64,000 bases of DNA from Rubinisphaera margarita (GTDB lineage: Bacteria; Planctomycetota; Planctomycetia; Planctomycetales; Planctomycetaceae), in contig NZ_JAKFGB010000014.1 in NCBI RefSeq assembly GCF_022267515.1, forward strand, positions 62,001-126,000, read 5' to 3'. A model generated the notes under the pieces. The model worked only from the letters and a program-made list of their open reading frames with translations, was not told the DNA's origin and did no database searches. Positions 7,784 to 16,716 of this stretch are shown here, piece after piece. A program made the translations under genes and the position numbers. Numbering within the stretch: position 1 is the stretch's first letter; the number at the start of each line of letters is the position of its first letter.

Positions 7784-9118
7784 TCAATCTTGTTTTCGCA
7801 GCGTGAATGTGCCCTGGTTTTTGCTGCCTCGCCACGTAAAGTCGATTCGAGTTCCCCGGTCATCTGTGACAATCGTTCCTTCGTTATCGCCCCCCGCGCT
7901 GCCCTTAACCACTCGAACGTCTTTGACTTTCCAGCTCACTGCACTGCCGCTTGCGGCGCCCGACACTTCACGCACCCAGCCTTTACTCTCAAACCTCGCT
8001 TTGAACCGATCTCCGCTGCGCTCGAGCACTGTGAGTTCAAAGTCTGCGAACTTGGATTCTCCTTTCCAAACGGAGCCAGTACGGAATGGATCCTCGGCTG
8101 TCGCGTCTTCGACCATGGTCCGCGTAACCGCAGGCACTTCATACGGGCCGACCGACGGAATCTGCCGCCGAAACACATCCATCACGGCCTTGTAGATGTA
8201 GGGATTATTTTCGTCCGCTCGCTGATTCTTTTCGGACCAGCTTTCGTAATTCAATTCCTCAAAGGCAACATCATCCAGTTTGCCGAGTTCGATCACGATG
8301 TCGCGCATGATCTCGGCTCCCAGCAGCGACCGATCTCGGAGCACGGGGGTTCCATCGGAATATCGGAGCCGAGAAAGTTTCTGCCCCAACAGCTTGTCTG
8401 TCAGCACGAGACCACGGTCCGTTCGACGCGCGATCGGATTCCACAGGACGTGCTCCGCGTCGTACCTCATTGTCGACAAATGCTGTAGATTCTGGAGTTT
8501 TTGCGGCCAGGGGCCGCGCGGCGAGTATTTGACTTCCCCGAGACCTTCCTCCGCGAGCGCATGCTCAGCCCAGCGGGCCATCCCTTCCAGATACCACGAA
8601 TTCTTGAAGTACGTCGTCCCATACTGCACCAGATGGAAGGTTTCGTGCGCAGGCGTAATGTTCTTGATTGGGTCGAGCTTGCAGTTGATCGCCATCACGA
8701 TGGCCCGGTCCGTCGCGTTGCCTTCGGGAATCAGCCGCGCACGCTGCGATTCATCGAACGCCAATCCGTTTCCGCCCCCCAGATCCCGGAGGCTGACCTG
8801 AATGCAGGTCACGTTCTTGTAGCGTTCGCCTCCCAGCGGATTGGGAAAACCGAGCACCTCGCAAAACAGATGATGAGCGGCCCAAATCTGCTTCGCGATG
8901 TCTTCCACGCGATCCGGCACCCCCGAGCGATCGATGTCATCAAGTGGTACGGCATCCTTTCCTTCTTTGCAGTAAAAGACACGCACCGGGTCGAGGACAT
9001 AGTGTTCGTCCAGGACCGTTTGTTCCTGGGCCGTTGCGGTGGCCCCGGAGACGAGGACAGCGAGGAGGACTGTGGCTGAAATCATGAACCGTCGCACCCG
9101 ACGTTGAGTTCGTTGCAT
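7784..9118 (-). CDS. Exported HExxH zinc metallopeptidase-like protein
   Basis: 444 aa from the ATG at 9118, which starts a basic signal peptide (MQRTQRRVRRFMISATVLLAVLVSGATATAQ). Residues 155-185 read NITPAHETFHLVQYGTTYF..WYLEGMARWAEH: His158-Glu159-x-x-His162 is the HExxH zinc site and Glu179 in WYLEGM is in place for the third ligand, a gluzincin-like arrangement. An upstream segment (DPVRVFYCKEGKDAVPLDDIDRSGVPDRVEDI) resembles a calcium-binding thrombospondin-type-3-like stretch seen in similar secreted proteases. The C-terminal about 120 residues are beta-rich and probably form an accessory domain. Substrate unknown. Confidence 0.75.
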   Translation of the reverse strand: MQRTQRRVRRFMISATVLLAVLVSGATATAQEQTVLDEHYVLDPVRVFYCKEGKDAVPLDDIDRSGVPDRVEDIAKQIWAAHHLFCEVLGFPNPLGGERYKNVTCIQVSLRDLGGGNGLAFDESQRARLIPEGNATDRAIVMAINCKLDPIKNITPAHETFHLVQYGTTYFKNSWYLEGMARWAEHALAEEGLGEVKYSPRGPWPQKLQNLQHLSTMRYDAEHVLWNPIARRTDRGLVLTDKLLGQKLSRLRYSDGTPVLRDRSLLGAEIMRDIVIELGKLDDVAFEELNYESWSEKNQRADENNPYIYKAVMDVFRRQIPSVGPYEVPAVTRTMVEDATAEDPFRTGSVWKGESKFADFELTVLERSGDRFKARFESKGWVREVSGAASGSAVSWKVKDVRVVKGSAGGDNEGTIVTDDRGTRIDFTWRGSKNQGTFTLRKQD

Positions 9119-9289
9119 TGCAGTAACCCCGACTGAGAGTCCCATCGAACCAGTTCTGACAGCGGGGCACCCCGCTTGATTCAACCGGGATGGCGCAGCC
9201 ACAAGAGGTTTCACATTAACATTGCCCTCACCCGAATGCGACCTCCTGCCGACTCCGTCGGCCGCGGTAGCGGAGCAACCGGAGGCGGC

Positions 9290-9682
9290 TCAATTACGAA
9301 CCACGATTTGACGACTTCCCGACGGCTGCTTCCGAATTTCGACTCCTTTGAGTGTGATCTCGGGAATACCGACAGTTCGACAAAGGATCTCCGGATGCTG
9401 GCTGAAGACCTCAATGAGCCGAAGGCTTGATTCCGATGGTTTCCGACTTCCCTGCTCCCAACTTTGAATCGTCTTCGTCGATACGCTGAAGAGTTTGGCG
9501 AACATCGCCTGGGACATTCGAGTTTGCAGCCGAATAGCAGATAGTGTCTGTGGAGCAATTTCAGGAGGAGCTTCTGGCACCTCCGTTGTTCGAAGTTCTC
9601 GTTCCCCCTTCGCGTGCTCGATTCCCTCCTCCAGGCCTCGGGCGAGACGTTCAAATAACGGTGATCGCTTCTTCTTAGTCAT
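9290..9682 (-). CDS. HTH (XRE-family) antitoxin, HigA-like
   Basis: 130 aa. The core SAIRLQTRMSQAMFAKLFSVSTKTIQSWEQGSRKPSESSLRLIEVF (about residues 48-93) is a classic Cro/C1-type helix-turn-helix. The N-terminal charged region (KGERELRTTEVPEAPPE) is the usual linker of HigA2-type antitoxins. The start ATG overlaps the stop of the upstream toxin gene (ATGA at 9679-9682), giving the toxin-first order of higBA modules. It should neutralise the toxin by binding it and repress the shared promoter at 10058-10087. Confidence 0.85.
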   Translation of the reverse strand: MTKKKRSPLFERLARGLEEGIEHAKGERELRTTEVPEAPPEIAPQTLSAIRLQTRMSQAMFAKLFSVSTKTIQSWEQGSRKPSESSLRLIEVFSQHPEILCRTVGIPEITLKGVEIRKQPSGSRQIVVRN

Positions 9683-10050
9683 TTCTTCGGTCCCTGATGT
9701 CTGCCTGAAGCAGCTCGAGCTTCGCGTTTGAGTTGATCCGCAAGATTTGAAAGCAGCTTTCGTTCCGCAGAGGAGAGATCATCCTGCTCGTCTTTGCCGT
9801 AACCATCGAGCATGTAGAACCATTTCGCCTCCGGAATGTAGAGGTAGATGATCCTGAACCCGCTTCGTTTTCCTTTACCTCGCCGAGAATCTCTGTAGCG
9901 AACTTTTCTCAGCCCCCCGCAACCCTTCATCACGTCGCCCGCTTGGGGATTGGCCATCAGCAGTTCCTGCAATTGCGAATAATCTTCATCTGACAACTCC
10001 TCGGTAATCCATTCTGTGAACTCGGTTGTCTCAACAAAGATTGCTTTCAT
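9679..10050 (-). CDS. RelE/HigB-type toxin (mRNA interferase family)
   Basis: 123 aa from the ATG at 10050. The sequence has the RelE/HigB2 pattern: FTEWITEELSDEDYSQLQELLMANPQAGDVMKGCGGLRKVRYRDSRRGKGKRSGFRIIYLYIPEAKWFYMLDGYGKDEQDDLSSAERKLLSNL. The segment GDVMKGCGGLRKVRY..GKGKRSGFRIIY carries the basic residues used in RNA cleavage by this family, and LDGYGKDEQDDLS is the conserved C-terminal motif. Such toxins cut mRNA in the ribosomal A site. An in-frame extension to 10113 is unlikely because it would run through the promoter and operator. Forms a two-gene operon with the antitoxin. Confidence 0.85.
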   Translation of the reverse strand: MKAIFVETTEFTEWITEELSDEDYSQLQELLMANPQAGDVMKGCGGLRKVRYRDSRRGKGKRSGFRIIYLYIPEAKWFYMLDGYGKDEQDDLSSAERKLLSNLADQLKREARAASGRHQGPKK

Positions 10051-10057
10051 GTGATGA

Positions 10058-10087
10058 ATACTATCCCACTGAGTGGGACCCTGGCAA
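10058..10087 (-). promoter_or_regulatory. Toxin-antitoxin promoter with embedded operator palindrome
   Basis: On the minus strand TTGCCA (10082-10087) and TAGTAT (10058-10063) are separated by 18 nt. The spacer holds a perfect inverted repeat TCCCACTGAGTGGGA (10064-10078, 7-bp arms). The -10 ends only 7 nt before the toxin ATG, so the transcript would be leaderless or nearly so. The palindrome is the obvious target for the HigA-like repressor. Confidence 0.65.
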
Positions 10088-10181
10088 CTGGATTTCCTGC
10101 GCTCATGGCGCACAAAAAACAGCTCCGGCGGGCACTTGCCCGCCGGAGCTTCTCACTCAGCGTAAAGGGTTACGAAATCAT

Positions 10182-10736
10182 TCAGGCCGGCTGCATGTCG
10201 GCCAGTTGTTCCCGGAGTCGGTGCCGGGCGGTGTGGAGACGTCGCTTGATCGTTCCCACCGGGCTCGAGAAATGATCGCTCATTTCCTGCAGCGACTGAC
10301 CCTGGAAGTAGAACGCCATCAGCGTTTCCCGGTCGAGCGGCCGCAGCTTGTCGATGCCTTCCCGCAGCTGGACGGCCTGTTCGCTGGCGATCAGACCTTC
10401 CCACGGTTCGCTGCCCCGGGTTTCCCCGACGCCGGCGAACATTTCCGGCGACTGAGCCGATTCCGGCGGTCGTCGCACGGCGTGGTTGATCGACAGGCGG
10501 ACCGCGATCCGGTGCAACCAGCCGACGAACCGTTCCGGCTCCCGCAGCTGATCGATCTTCCGCATGGCTCGCAGGAAGATTTCCTGGGTCACTTCAGCGG
10601 CTTCGGCGCTGTTCCGCAGACGCTTCATGACGACGGCGAAGACCGATCCTTCGAATTCCCGGACCAGTTCTCCGAAAGCAGCCCGGCTGCCAGCCTGAGC
10701 TTCCTGAACAAGTTGAATCAAACGCAGTTCTTCCAT
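10182..10736 (-). CDS. RNA polymerase ECF-type sigma-70 factor
   Basis: 184 aa from the ATG at 10736, with AGGAAAGG upstream; a TTG 21 nt earlier is less likely. Region 2 spans about residues 8-75 (AFGELVREFEGSVFAVVMKRLRNSAEAAEVTQEIFLRAMRKI, then PERFVGWLHRIAVRLSINHAVRR) and region 4 about 115-175 (LRPLDRETLMAFYFQGQSLQEMSDHFSSPVGTIKRRLHTARHRLREQL). It directs RNA polymerase to a dedicated promoter set. No anti-sigma factor gene lies beside it; the toxin-antitoxin operon is downstream and a long gene-poor stretch is upstream. Confidence 0.88.
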   Translation of the reverse strand: MEELRLIQLVQEAQAGSRAAFGELVREFEGSVFAVVMKRLRNSAEAAEVTQEIFLRAMRKIDQLREPERFVGWLHRIAVRLSINHAVRRPPESAQSPEMFAGVGETRGSEPWEGLIASEQAVQLREGIDKLRPLDRETLMAFYFQGQSLQEMSDHFSSPVGTIKRRLHTARHRLREQLADMQPA

Positions 10737-11926
10737 GGCTCTTGCCTTTCCTGACAAGAAACGCCATTACCCGCGTGCAGAAAGTGCCCCGCCTTTCCGG
10801 GGACGTACGGCTCTGCAGTTCTTCCGGAAGACGCAACAGCTGCAGGGAAGCAGCGGAATTCCGGTGCGAGGAAATGGTGTTGTTGATGAAGCGCACCACC
10901 GCAAACTCAGGTCAGATCGCTTTCAGGCGATCCACTGGTCTGCGGGCCGAACAACGGCAGGCGCGGAAGGGTCTTTCCCGGTTAGGAAAGAGATCCGCTT
11001 AATGCCGGGACAAACTGTCCTGACATGCCGCTGCGGGGCAGACTCGACGGACGACATAGAACGGAACAACACAGTCGCATCATTGACATGCGTCCGGGCT
11101 GGGGCCGGCGATTTCTGCCGTTATCCCCCGAGCCGTTCCAATATCGATCGGAGTCCTCGCTAAAGAGCCATTGCTCCAGACAATGCCGATGGACGCCGAC
11201 GATACCACGGACGCATACGATGGCCGTTGCTTTCACAGCGACTGCTGCGGTTGCTTTTACGGTTGCGTCAATTTTCGTGGTGATAGTCAGCATCGTCACA
11301 CCCTCCTGCGGCCTGGCCGCAGTGTCTGGAAAGAAAGAAATGTTTGTTTCGCTAGAGTTCCTCTGGAATTCCCGGCCAGGCGATGGGAACGTCCACATCG
11401 TGAGCCCGGGAAAGAAAATCAGTGAAACCGCCCGCCTCCGTGGGGAGACCTTCCCCGTCGCGGAGCAAAGCAGCTTCACGTACCGTGTTGACAATAATAA
11501 CGTCCCGACGGTTCGCGTCATTTCGGAATTTGTTCGACTTTCGAGAAAAAAGCCGGATAAAACCCCTGTTTCGTGTCGGAATACTGGTTTCTGGCCGGGC
11601 AAACGCCAATTCTCCCTCCGGATTACGGCGTGTCTGGTGAAGGTTTTGCGAAGCTTGCCTGAAGGACGAAAATGCAGCCGGAACGGCGGAATGATCAGAA
11701 TTCCTGCTGGAAAAGAGTCTCCGGACATGCATAAAAGTTGTTTGATAAGGCGGGTCGGGAATGGACTCGCGATTTGCTTAACAGTTGGAATCGACTAAAC
11801 TTGCGGGCAAATACCGGGGTCCGTCAGTTCATGGGAACCGGTTGGGGCTCCAGGCATGAGCTTCTGAGGAGCAACGTGGCTCTGCCTGAGTTGACACTCT
11901 TCAAGCACGATCTTGGTGAAAACCAC
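10737..11926. other. About 1.2 kb without a convincing gene
   Basis: Several overlapping frames are open on both strands but none has protein-like composition throughout. The one start with a good signal is on the minus strand at 11293 (GGAGGG 8-9 nt upstream). It would give a 103-aa ORF ending at 10982 that begins with an Ala/Val/Thr/Lys-rich repeat-like stretch. It is left as a possible small gene. The region otherwise separates the divergent sigma-factor and MMPL genes and should carry both promoters. Confidence 0.4.
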
Positions 11927-14794
11927 ATGCTGAACTTTTTCCGTAAAAAAGACCCATGGGGCAACGGATTGTCGGTCTGGGTCCTGGCGGCCCTGCTGTT
12001 CATTTCCCCGTTCATTGTGTCGACTCTTCAAAAAGTCGAGATGAAGAACGAAGTGGAGGCCTGGTTGCCCGAACGGGATCCTCAGGCCGTCCTGCTCGAG
12101 TGGTATGGTCAGAACTTCCCGATGAAGGACCATCTGTTCCTGTCGTGGGAAACGAGCACGCTTAACGACCCTCGCAATGAAGTGGTCGCCGCCAAGCTGG
12201 AAGGTTATGTCGACGCCAAAGGGGTCGAACGTCGCGGCAGCCCGTTTGTGGAAAGCGTGCTGACGCCTCGTGAATCGCTGAAACAGATCATCGATCAGAA
12301 TGTCGATGATGAGCAGGCTCTGAAAACGCTGAATGGCCTGCTGATTGGCGATGGCCCGCTCAAGGTTCAATTGACCGATCTGGGACGCGAGAAGCTCGAG
12401 CAGGTTCAACGGGAAATCGTCGAACGAGCCGAAGCTGAACTTGGCCTGAAAGTATCAATGCTGCCGCCCGCTCAGAAATGGCAGCCTCCCGTCGCCTTCG
12501 AACAGTTTGCTGAAGTGAAGCAGCGGCCGCCGGAGGACGCTGGCGAAGTCTACGAAGAAGATATCGAGCGGCTCGACAACATCGTCGAGATTCCGCCCCA
12601 CGATTTTCAGATCAGCTGGCATCTGATGAAGCCGGGCTCGGAGCGTTCTGATGCCATGCAGAAGCTGGTCGCTTCGATCACGTCTCACCCGAGCCAGGAG
12701 TATCCGGAAGGGGAGCCGCTGATCGATGACTCGTTCTTCTCGATCGGAGCCCCGGTGGCGCTGGTTGTCACGCTGACCGACGCCGGACAGGCTGACCGCT
12801 CGGCTGCACTGGCGGACATCCGAGCCGTGTGCGAAGAAAGCTTCGTTCCGACGGAGAACATTCATATGGGCGGTCGCCCGGTCGGTTCGGCTTCGTTGAA
12901 CGAAGAAGTGGCGAAAGCGACCTACAATCCGGACGCACCGCTGCTGACCCGCTCGGTGATCGGGCTGTCGACAGCCGTCAGCTTTGTTCTGGCGTTTCTG
13001 ATGCTCCGCAGTTTCCGTCTGGGCGTCCTCGTCCTCACGGTCTCGGTGTATGCGACGCTACTGACTGTCACGCTGGTTCCGTTGACCGGCTCGACGATGA
13101 ACATGGTGCTCATCGTGATGCCGACGCTGCTCTCGGTGCTCACATTGTCCGGGGCGATTCACCTGGCGAGCTACTGGAAGCACGCGGCTCATGAGAATCC
13201 TAAAACGGCGATCGTGAACGCCGTGCGGATGGCTTCCCAGCCCTGTTTTCTGGCCTCTGCGACCACGGCCATTGGCCTGGCCTCGCTGATGACCAGTACG
13301 TTGAATCCGGTCCGCGATTTCGGGGTCTATTCGGCGATCGGCTGTGGGATCTCGCTGATCTTCGTTTTGTTCGTTTTGCCGGCTCTGATGCAGCTCTGGC
13401 CGGGCAAGCCCCCCGCGGAACACGAATCGGACGGCCGTGTCTGGCAGCGTCTGGCCGATATCATTTACAAGCATTCGACCGTCGTCAGTGTGGTCTGCCT
13501 GGGACTGTTCGCCCTTGGAATCTACGGACTGCAGTTCTTCAAGACGGAAACGAAGATCGTCCGCTACTTCCCGGAAGATCACTCCATTCTCCGTGACTAC
13601 TGGTTCATGGAAGACAACGTGGTCGGCGTGAACACGGTTGATACCGTGGTCCGTTTCGATCAGAAAGCTCAGGAAGATCTGCAGTTCCTGGAACGTCTCG
13701 AAATCGTTCGCGAGATCACCGAAAAGATCCGCGACCACGACGAAATTACCGGGGCCATCTCACTGGCGGCGTTCCAGAAGCCAGTCGAAGCTCCCGCTGA
13801 AGACGCCAAGTTCTTCGAGAAGATCAAATACAACAAACGCAGTAATGAGTTCGAGGAACGCATCAAGAGCGGCGAGCTGCAGGGCGCCGAGTCGATGTTC
13901 ACAGTCGCGGACGCCGATGCCGACTGGACGACTGAAGGCGACAAGCGGTTGAGCATTGCCGGAGATGAACTCTGGCGAATCTCTGCTCAGGCCTACGTCA
14001 TGGCCGACAACGATTACGGGCAGCTGATGGATGAGCTAGACAGCATTTCTCAGTCGGTGCTCCGGTTCCACGCGGGAACCCATCATGTGGTGACGGGGAT
14101 GGTGCCCGTCTTCCTGAGAACCCAGGAGGCGCTGCTGGAGAGCCTGATCTACAGCTTCGGAATGGCGTTCGGCATCATTGCAATCGTGATGATCGCCGTG
14201 CAGCGGAACGTTCTAGCCGGTCTTATCACCATGTTGCCGAACCTCATGCCCGTCGCTCTCTGCTTCGGCGTGATGTCGATGATGGGGGAGCGGGTCGATA
14301 TCGGGACGATGATTACCGCATCGGTCGCACTGGGGATCGCCGTGGACGGCACACTCCACCTGCTGACCTGGTTCCGACAGGGAATCATCGACGGAAAATC
14401 GCGTCATGAGGCCGTCGAACTTGGTCTGTCTCACTGTGCTCCGGCCATGTGGCAGACGAGTGCGATTGTGGCGATCGGCCTGTTGATGCTGGCTCCCGCC
14501 TCACTGCTGATGATCAGCCGGTTCGGGATCCTGATGGCCGCTCTGGTAGCCGCGGCTCTTCTTGCCGACATTGTCTTCCTGCCGGCTCTGCTTGCGGGAA
14601 CGCTGGGGCGGATTATGGAGCGGGACATTCTGAAGTCGGGAATCAGTTCCGAGGATTCGGCGATTCATATCGACTCTCACCATGACGAACATTCAGGCGA
14701 TCCCGACGGAGAGCAGGGTGACGATCGCACGCCCGTTTCCGCTCCGCACCTGAACGTCTCCTCCCAAATCGCGGAAGGCGCCAATACGAAGTAG
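11927..14794 (+). CDS. MMPL/RND-family membrane transporter
   Basis: 955 aa from the ATG at 11927 (MLNFFRKKDPWGN); an in-frame extension upstream to 11738 lacks a plausible membrane start. One N-terminal membrane helix (about residues 14-34) is followed by a periplasmic domain of about 290 residues. A five-helix block then follows (SVIGLSTAVSFVLAFLMLRSF... through FVLFVLPALMQLW). The arrangement repeats: helix, periplasmic domain, second helix block (LIYSFGMAFGIIAIVMIAV...LPALLAGTLG). In the second block, SVALGIAVDGTLHLLTWFR carries the conserved GxxxD proton-relay region of RND/MMPL pumps. The tail is His/Asp-rich and cytoplasmic. Such proteins export lipids or hydrophobic compounds; the substrate is unknown. 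Confidence 0.85.
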   Translation: MLNFFRKKDPWGNGLSVWVLAALLFISPFIVSTLQKVEMKNEVEAWLPERDPQAVLLEWYGQNFPMKDHLFLSWETSTLNDPRNEVVAAKLEGYVDAKGVERRGSPFVESVLTPRESLKQIIDQNVDDEQALKTLNGLLIGDGPLKVQLTDLGREKLEQVQREIVERAEAELGLKVSMLPPAQKWQPPVAFEQFAEVKQRPPEDAGEVYEEDIERLDNIVEIPPHDFQISWHLMKPGSERSDAMQKLVASITSHPSQEYPEGEPLIDDSFFSIGAPVALVVTLTDAGQADRSAALADIRAVCEESFVPTENIHMGGRPVGSASLNEEVAKATYNPDAPLLTRSVIGLSTAVSFVLAFLMLRSFRLGVLVLTVSVYATLLTVTLVPLTGSTMNMVLIVMPTLLSVLTLSGAIHLASYWKHAAHENPKTAIVNAVRMASQPCFLASATTAIGLASLMTSTLNPVRDFGVYSAIGCGISLIFVLFVLPALMQLWPGKPPAEHESDGRVWQRLADIIYKHSTVVSVVCLGLFALGIYGLQFFKTETKIVRYFPEDHSILRDYWFMEDNVVGVNTVDTVVRFDQKAQEDLQFLERLEIVREITEKIRDHDEITGAISLAAFQKPVEAPAEDAKFFEKIKYNKRSNEFEERIKSGELQGAESMFTVADADADWTTEGDKRLSIAGDELWRISAQAYVMADNDYGQLMDELDSISQSVLRFHAGTHHVVTGMVPVFLRTQEALLESLIYSFGMAFGIIAIVMIAVQRNVLAGLITMLPNLMPVALCFGVMSMMGERVDIGTMITASVALGIAVDGTLHLLTWFRQGIIDGKSRHEAVELGLSHCAPAMWQTSAIVAIGLLMLAPASLLMISRFGILMAALVAAALLADIVFLPALLAGTLGRIMERDILKSGISSEDSAIHIDSHHDEHSGDPDGEQGDDRTPVSAPHLNVSSQIAEGANTK

Positions 14795-15082
14795 CCGTCG
14801 TCAAGGAGGATCGCTCAAACGCCTGTCGGCAGGTGAGTCAGTTTTTAGCGGAAACGCTGCGTCTTACGCGGAAGGAACAGTGACGCCGCCGGGAAAACTG
14901 ATCTAGAATGGCGTTTGCGCCGCTTCCATCCGCCTCGAAACGAGGTGCGTTGCGGCGGTTGGCCTTTCCGATTACGCGTTGGCTGCAATAATTTCCGCAG
15001 AACGGCGGCATTCACAGCCGCGGGAATCGAATCACCTGAAGACGTTACCCCTCGAAGAGACTCCTGCTCACGGGAGCGAACT

Positions 15083-15445
15083 ATGACTGAATTTGTTGAA
15101 CCACTCGGACCACGACTCCTCATCCGCAAAGACGAGCCGCGCCAGAAAACGCGCGGTGGTATTGTTCTGCCAGACCAGGCGGAAATCCCGACAATCACTG
15201 GACGAGTCGTCGCGGTCAGCCTGGAAGTGGAGAACGACGACGAGTTTCCCGTCAACAAATACGACAAGGTCCTGTTCCACCCGAAGAACGCCATTCCGGT
15301 CGATTTCGAGTCGGATAACCTGCTGTTCGTCGTGCCGGTCGAAGATGTCGTGGCTGTCTTTCGACGGTCCGAAGCGACTCCGACCCGTTCGCAGACCGAC
15401 ACGGGTTCCGACGAAGCCGACGAATCGTCGGACGATTTCGAGTAG
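15083..15445 (+). CDS. GroES-like (Cpn10) protein with acidic C-terminal tail
   Basis: 120 aa. The Cpn10 fold is visible: VEPLGPRLLIRKDEPRQKTRGGIVLPDQAEIPTITGRVVAVSLEVENDDEFPVNKYDKVLFHPKNAIPVDFESDNLLFVVPVEDVVAVF. RGGIVLPD corresponds to the start of the mobile loop region and the loop appears short. The family caps GroEL, but no groEL gene is adjacent. About 25 extra C-terminal residues (TRSQTDTGSDEADESSDDFE) are acidic and probably disordered. The stand-alone position and the tail suggest a paralogue rather than the main co-chaperonin. Confidence 0.8.
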   Translation: MTEFVEPLGPRLLIRKDEPRQKTRGGIVLPDQAEIPTITGRVVAVSLEVENDDEFPVNKYDKVLFHPKNAIPVDFESDNLLFVVPVEDVVAVFRRSEATPTRSQTDTGSDEADESSDDFE

Positions 15446-15460
15446 TTTCTCGTCCCGCTG

Positions 15461-15748
15461 TTATTCGATACCGAGATTCCGCTCAATGCTGCGGGCTTTC
15501 GGCGACATCAGCAGGTCGCGAAACGGATCGTTGTCTTTTTCCATGGGACGATCGCCCCGGGCTTCGACGCCGGCTTCCTCGATCCATTCTTCTTCCGCAT
15601 CGTCGGTACCGTCATCGTAGTCGGCCTTGCCGTCGGGTTTGAGGCTGGCAAAGCTCTCTTTGAACATGTTCCGCATGCCGAGTTGCTGCGTGCAACCTGT
15701 GGACAGACAGAGAGTTACAATCAGCAGGCTGCTGACGATCGATTTCAT
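15461..15748 (-). CDS. Small lipoprotein
   Basis: 95 aa from the ATG at 15748, with AGGAAG 7-8 nt upstream. A lipoprotein signal is clear: MKSIVSSLLIVTLCLSTGC, lipobox LSTGC. The mature part is acidic (DYDDGTDDAEEEWIEEAGVE) and ends SPKARSIERNLGIE. The end EKDNDPFRDLLMSPKARSIERNLG resembles the short conserved tail found on other small planctomycete lipoproteins. Function unknown; likely membrane-anchored in the periplasm. Converges on the GroES-like gene, 15 bp apart. Confidence 0.7.
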   Translation of the reverse strand: MKSIVSSLLIVTLCLSTGCTQQLGMRNMFKESFASLKPDGKADYDDGTDDAEEEWIEEAGVEARGDRPMEKDNDPFRDLLMSPKARSIERNLGIE

Positions 15749-16153
15749 CGAAATCTTCCTGGCATGAGGAGGGAGGGGGAGGATGCTGCTGACAGGAGAG
15801 CAGATCCGGAGGGGGAGCTCGGGAGAGCTTTCAGGAGGGACGGTACTGGTAACACAGACCGATCCGCGTTGTAAAGCGGCCTTAATCGTGTGCAATTCTT
15901 ATAACAAACCTCCCCCAAGCCATTGATAGCAGACGACTTGGGAAGGTTTCCCGGCGATTGACTTGATTCTCCGGCTCCGGATCGCCAAAATGCCCACCCG
16001 GCTGGAGCCTCGGGTCTTGCCGGTAATCAATCGAATCAAGCCGGGAATGACATCCTCGCAGGTGCCATTCCCGCTCTGCAATGGCCCTGCTTGTCGGAAA
16101 TTTTCCGCAGGGCGGCTCCTGAAACCATATTTTGTGACGATGGGAATATTGTC

Positions 16154-16387
16154 ATGCCCCTGAAGCCGGATCGACTGGAACGTTCCTTGAAACTCGCTGA
16201 GAATTCGCGAGAACTGTGGCAAAAAGAACTTGCTTCTCAAGGTGTAGAAGAGAAGGATTTCCGAAAGAATCCTCGCTGGCGGGCTCTGAATGCCTCGTGC
16301 AGAAAGATCCAGACCCGGATCGAGGCGGCTCGCGACCTCGAAACTCGTGGTCAGGTCGTCGAAAGCGAAGAATCCAGCGACGAATAA
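16154..16387 (+). CDS. Small conserved hypothetical protein
   Basis: 77 aa from the ATG at 16154. Strongly charged and helical: KPDRLERSLKLAENSRELWQKELASQGVEEKDFRKNPRWRALNASCRKIQTRIEAARDLETRGQVVESEESSDE, predicted as two helices with a coiled-coil tendency. No signal or membrane segment, so cytoplasmic. No family recognised. It lies 80 bp upstream of tRNA-Ser and could share a transcript with it. Confidence 0.55.
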   Translation: MPLKPDRLERSLKLAENSRELWQKELASQGVEEKDFRKNPRWRALNASCRKIQTRIEAARDLETRGQVVESEESSDE

Positions 16388-16466
16388 AACCGTTGCTGAG
16401 AGAGAGCCCGTTTCCGACTGAGAAACGGTGAACGCCGATCGCTCAGGCGTGTCCGCGTTCTCACAC

Positions 16467-16553
<87 letters not shown>

Positions 16554-16560
16554 CTCGAAA

Positions 16561-16596
16561 GAAAGCCCGCGCGTCCCTTGCGACTCGCGGGCTTTC
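16561..16596 (+). terminator. Terminator hairpin after tRNA-Ser
   Basis: GAAAGCCCGCG (16561-16571) pairs perfectly with CGCGGGCTTTC (16586-16596) across a 14-nt loop. It begins 7 nt after the tRNA. The T tract is interrupted (TTTCTGGTTTTC). Confidence 0.8.
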
Positions 16597-16635
16597 TGGT
16601 TTTCCGGCCCGGCAATGAGGGCACGGTTCAAAAAG

Positions 16636-16673
16636 AAAAACCGCGGCTCGACCTGCGCGTCGCCGCGGATTTT
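16636..16673 (-). terminator. Bidirectional terminator, 3' of the FG-GAP gene
   Basis: CCGCGGC (16641-16647) pairs with GCCGCGG (16662-16668). It is flanked by AAAAA on the left and ATTTT on the right, giving a U tract whichever way it is transcribed. It lies about 45 bp beyond the stop of the minus-strand FG-GAP gene. Confidence 0.7.
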
Positions 16674-16716
16674 CTGATCGGGGGTTATCGTTCCCGATCG
16701 ACGACGCCTGGATGAT

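Noticed and set aside
11025..11798. 257-aa plus-strand frame in the 10.7-11.9 kb gap
   Set aside because: Composition is random-like, no Shine-Dalgarno, and it overlaps the better-supported minus-strand start at 11293.
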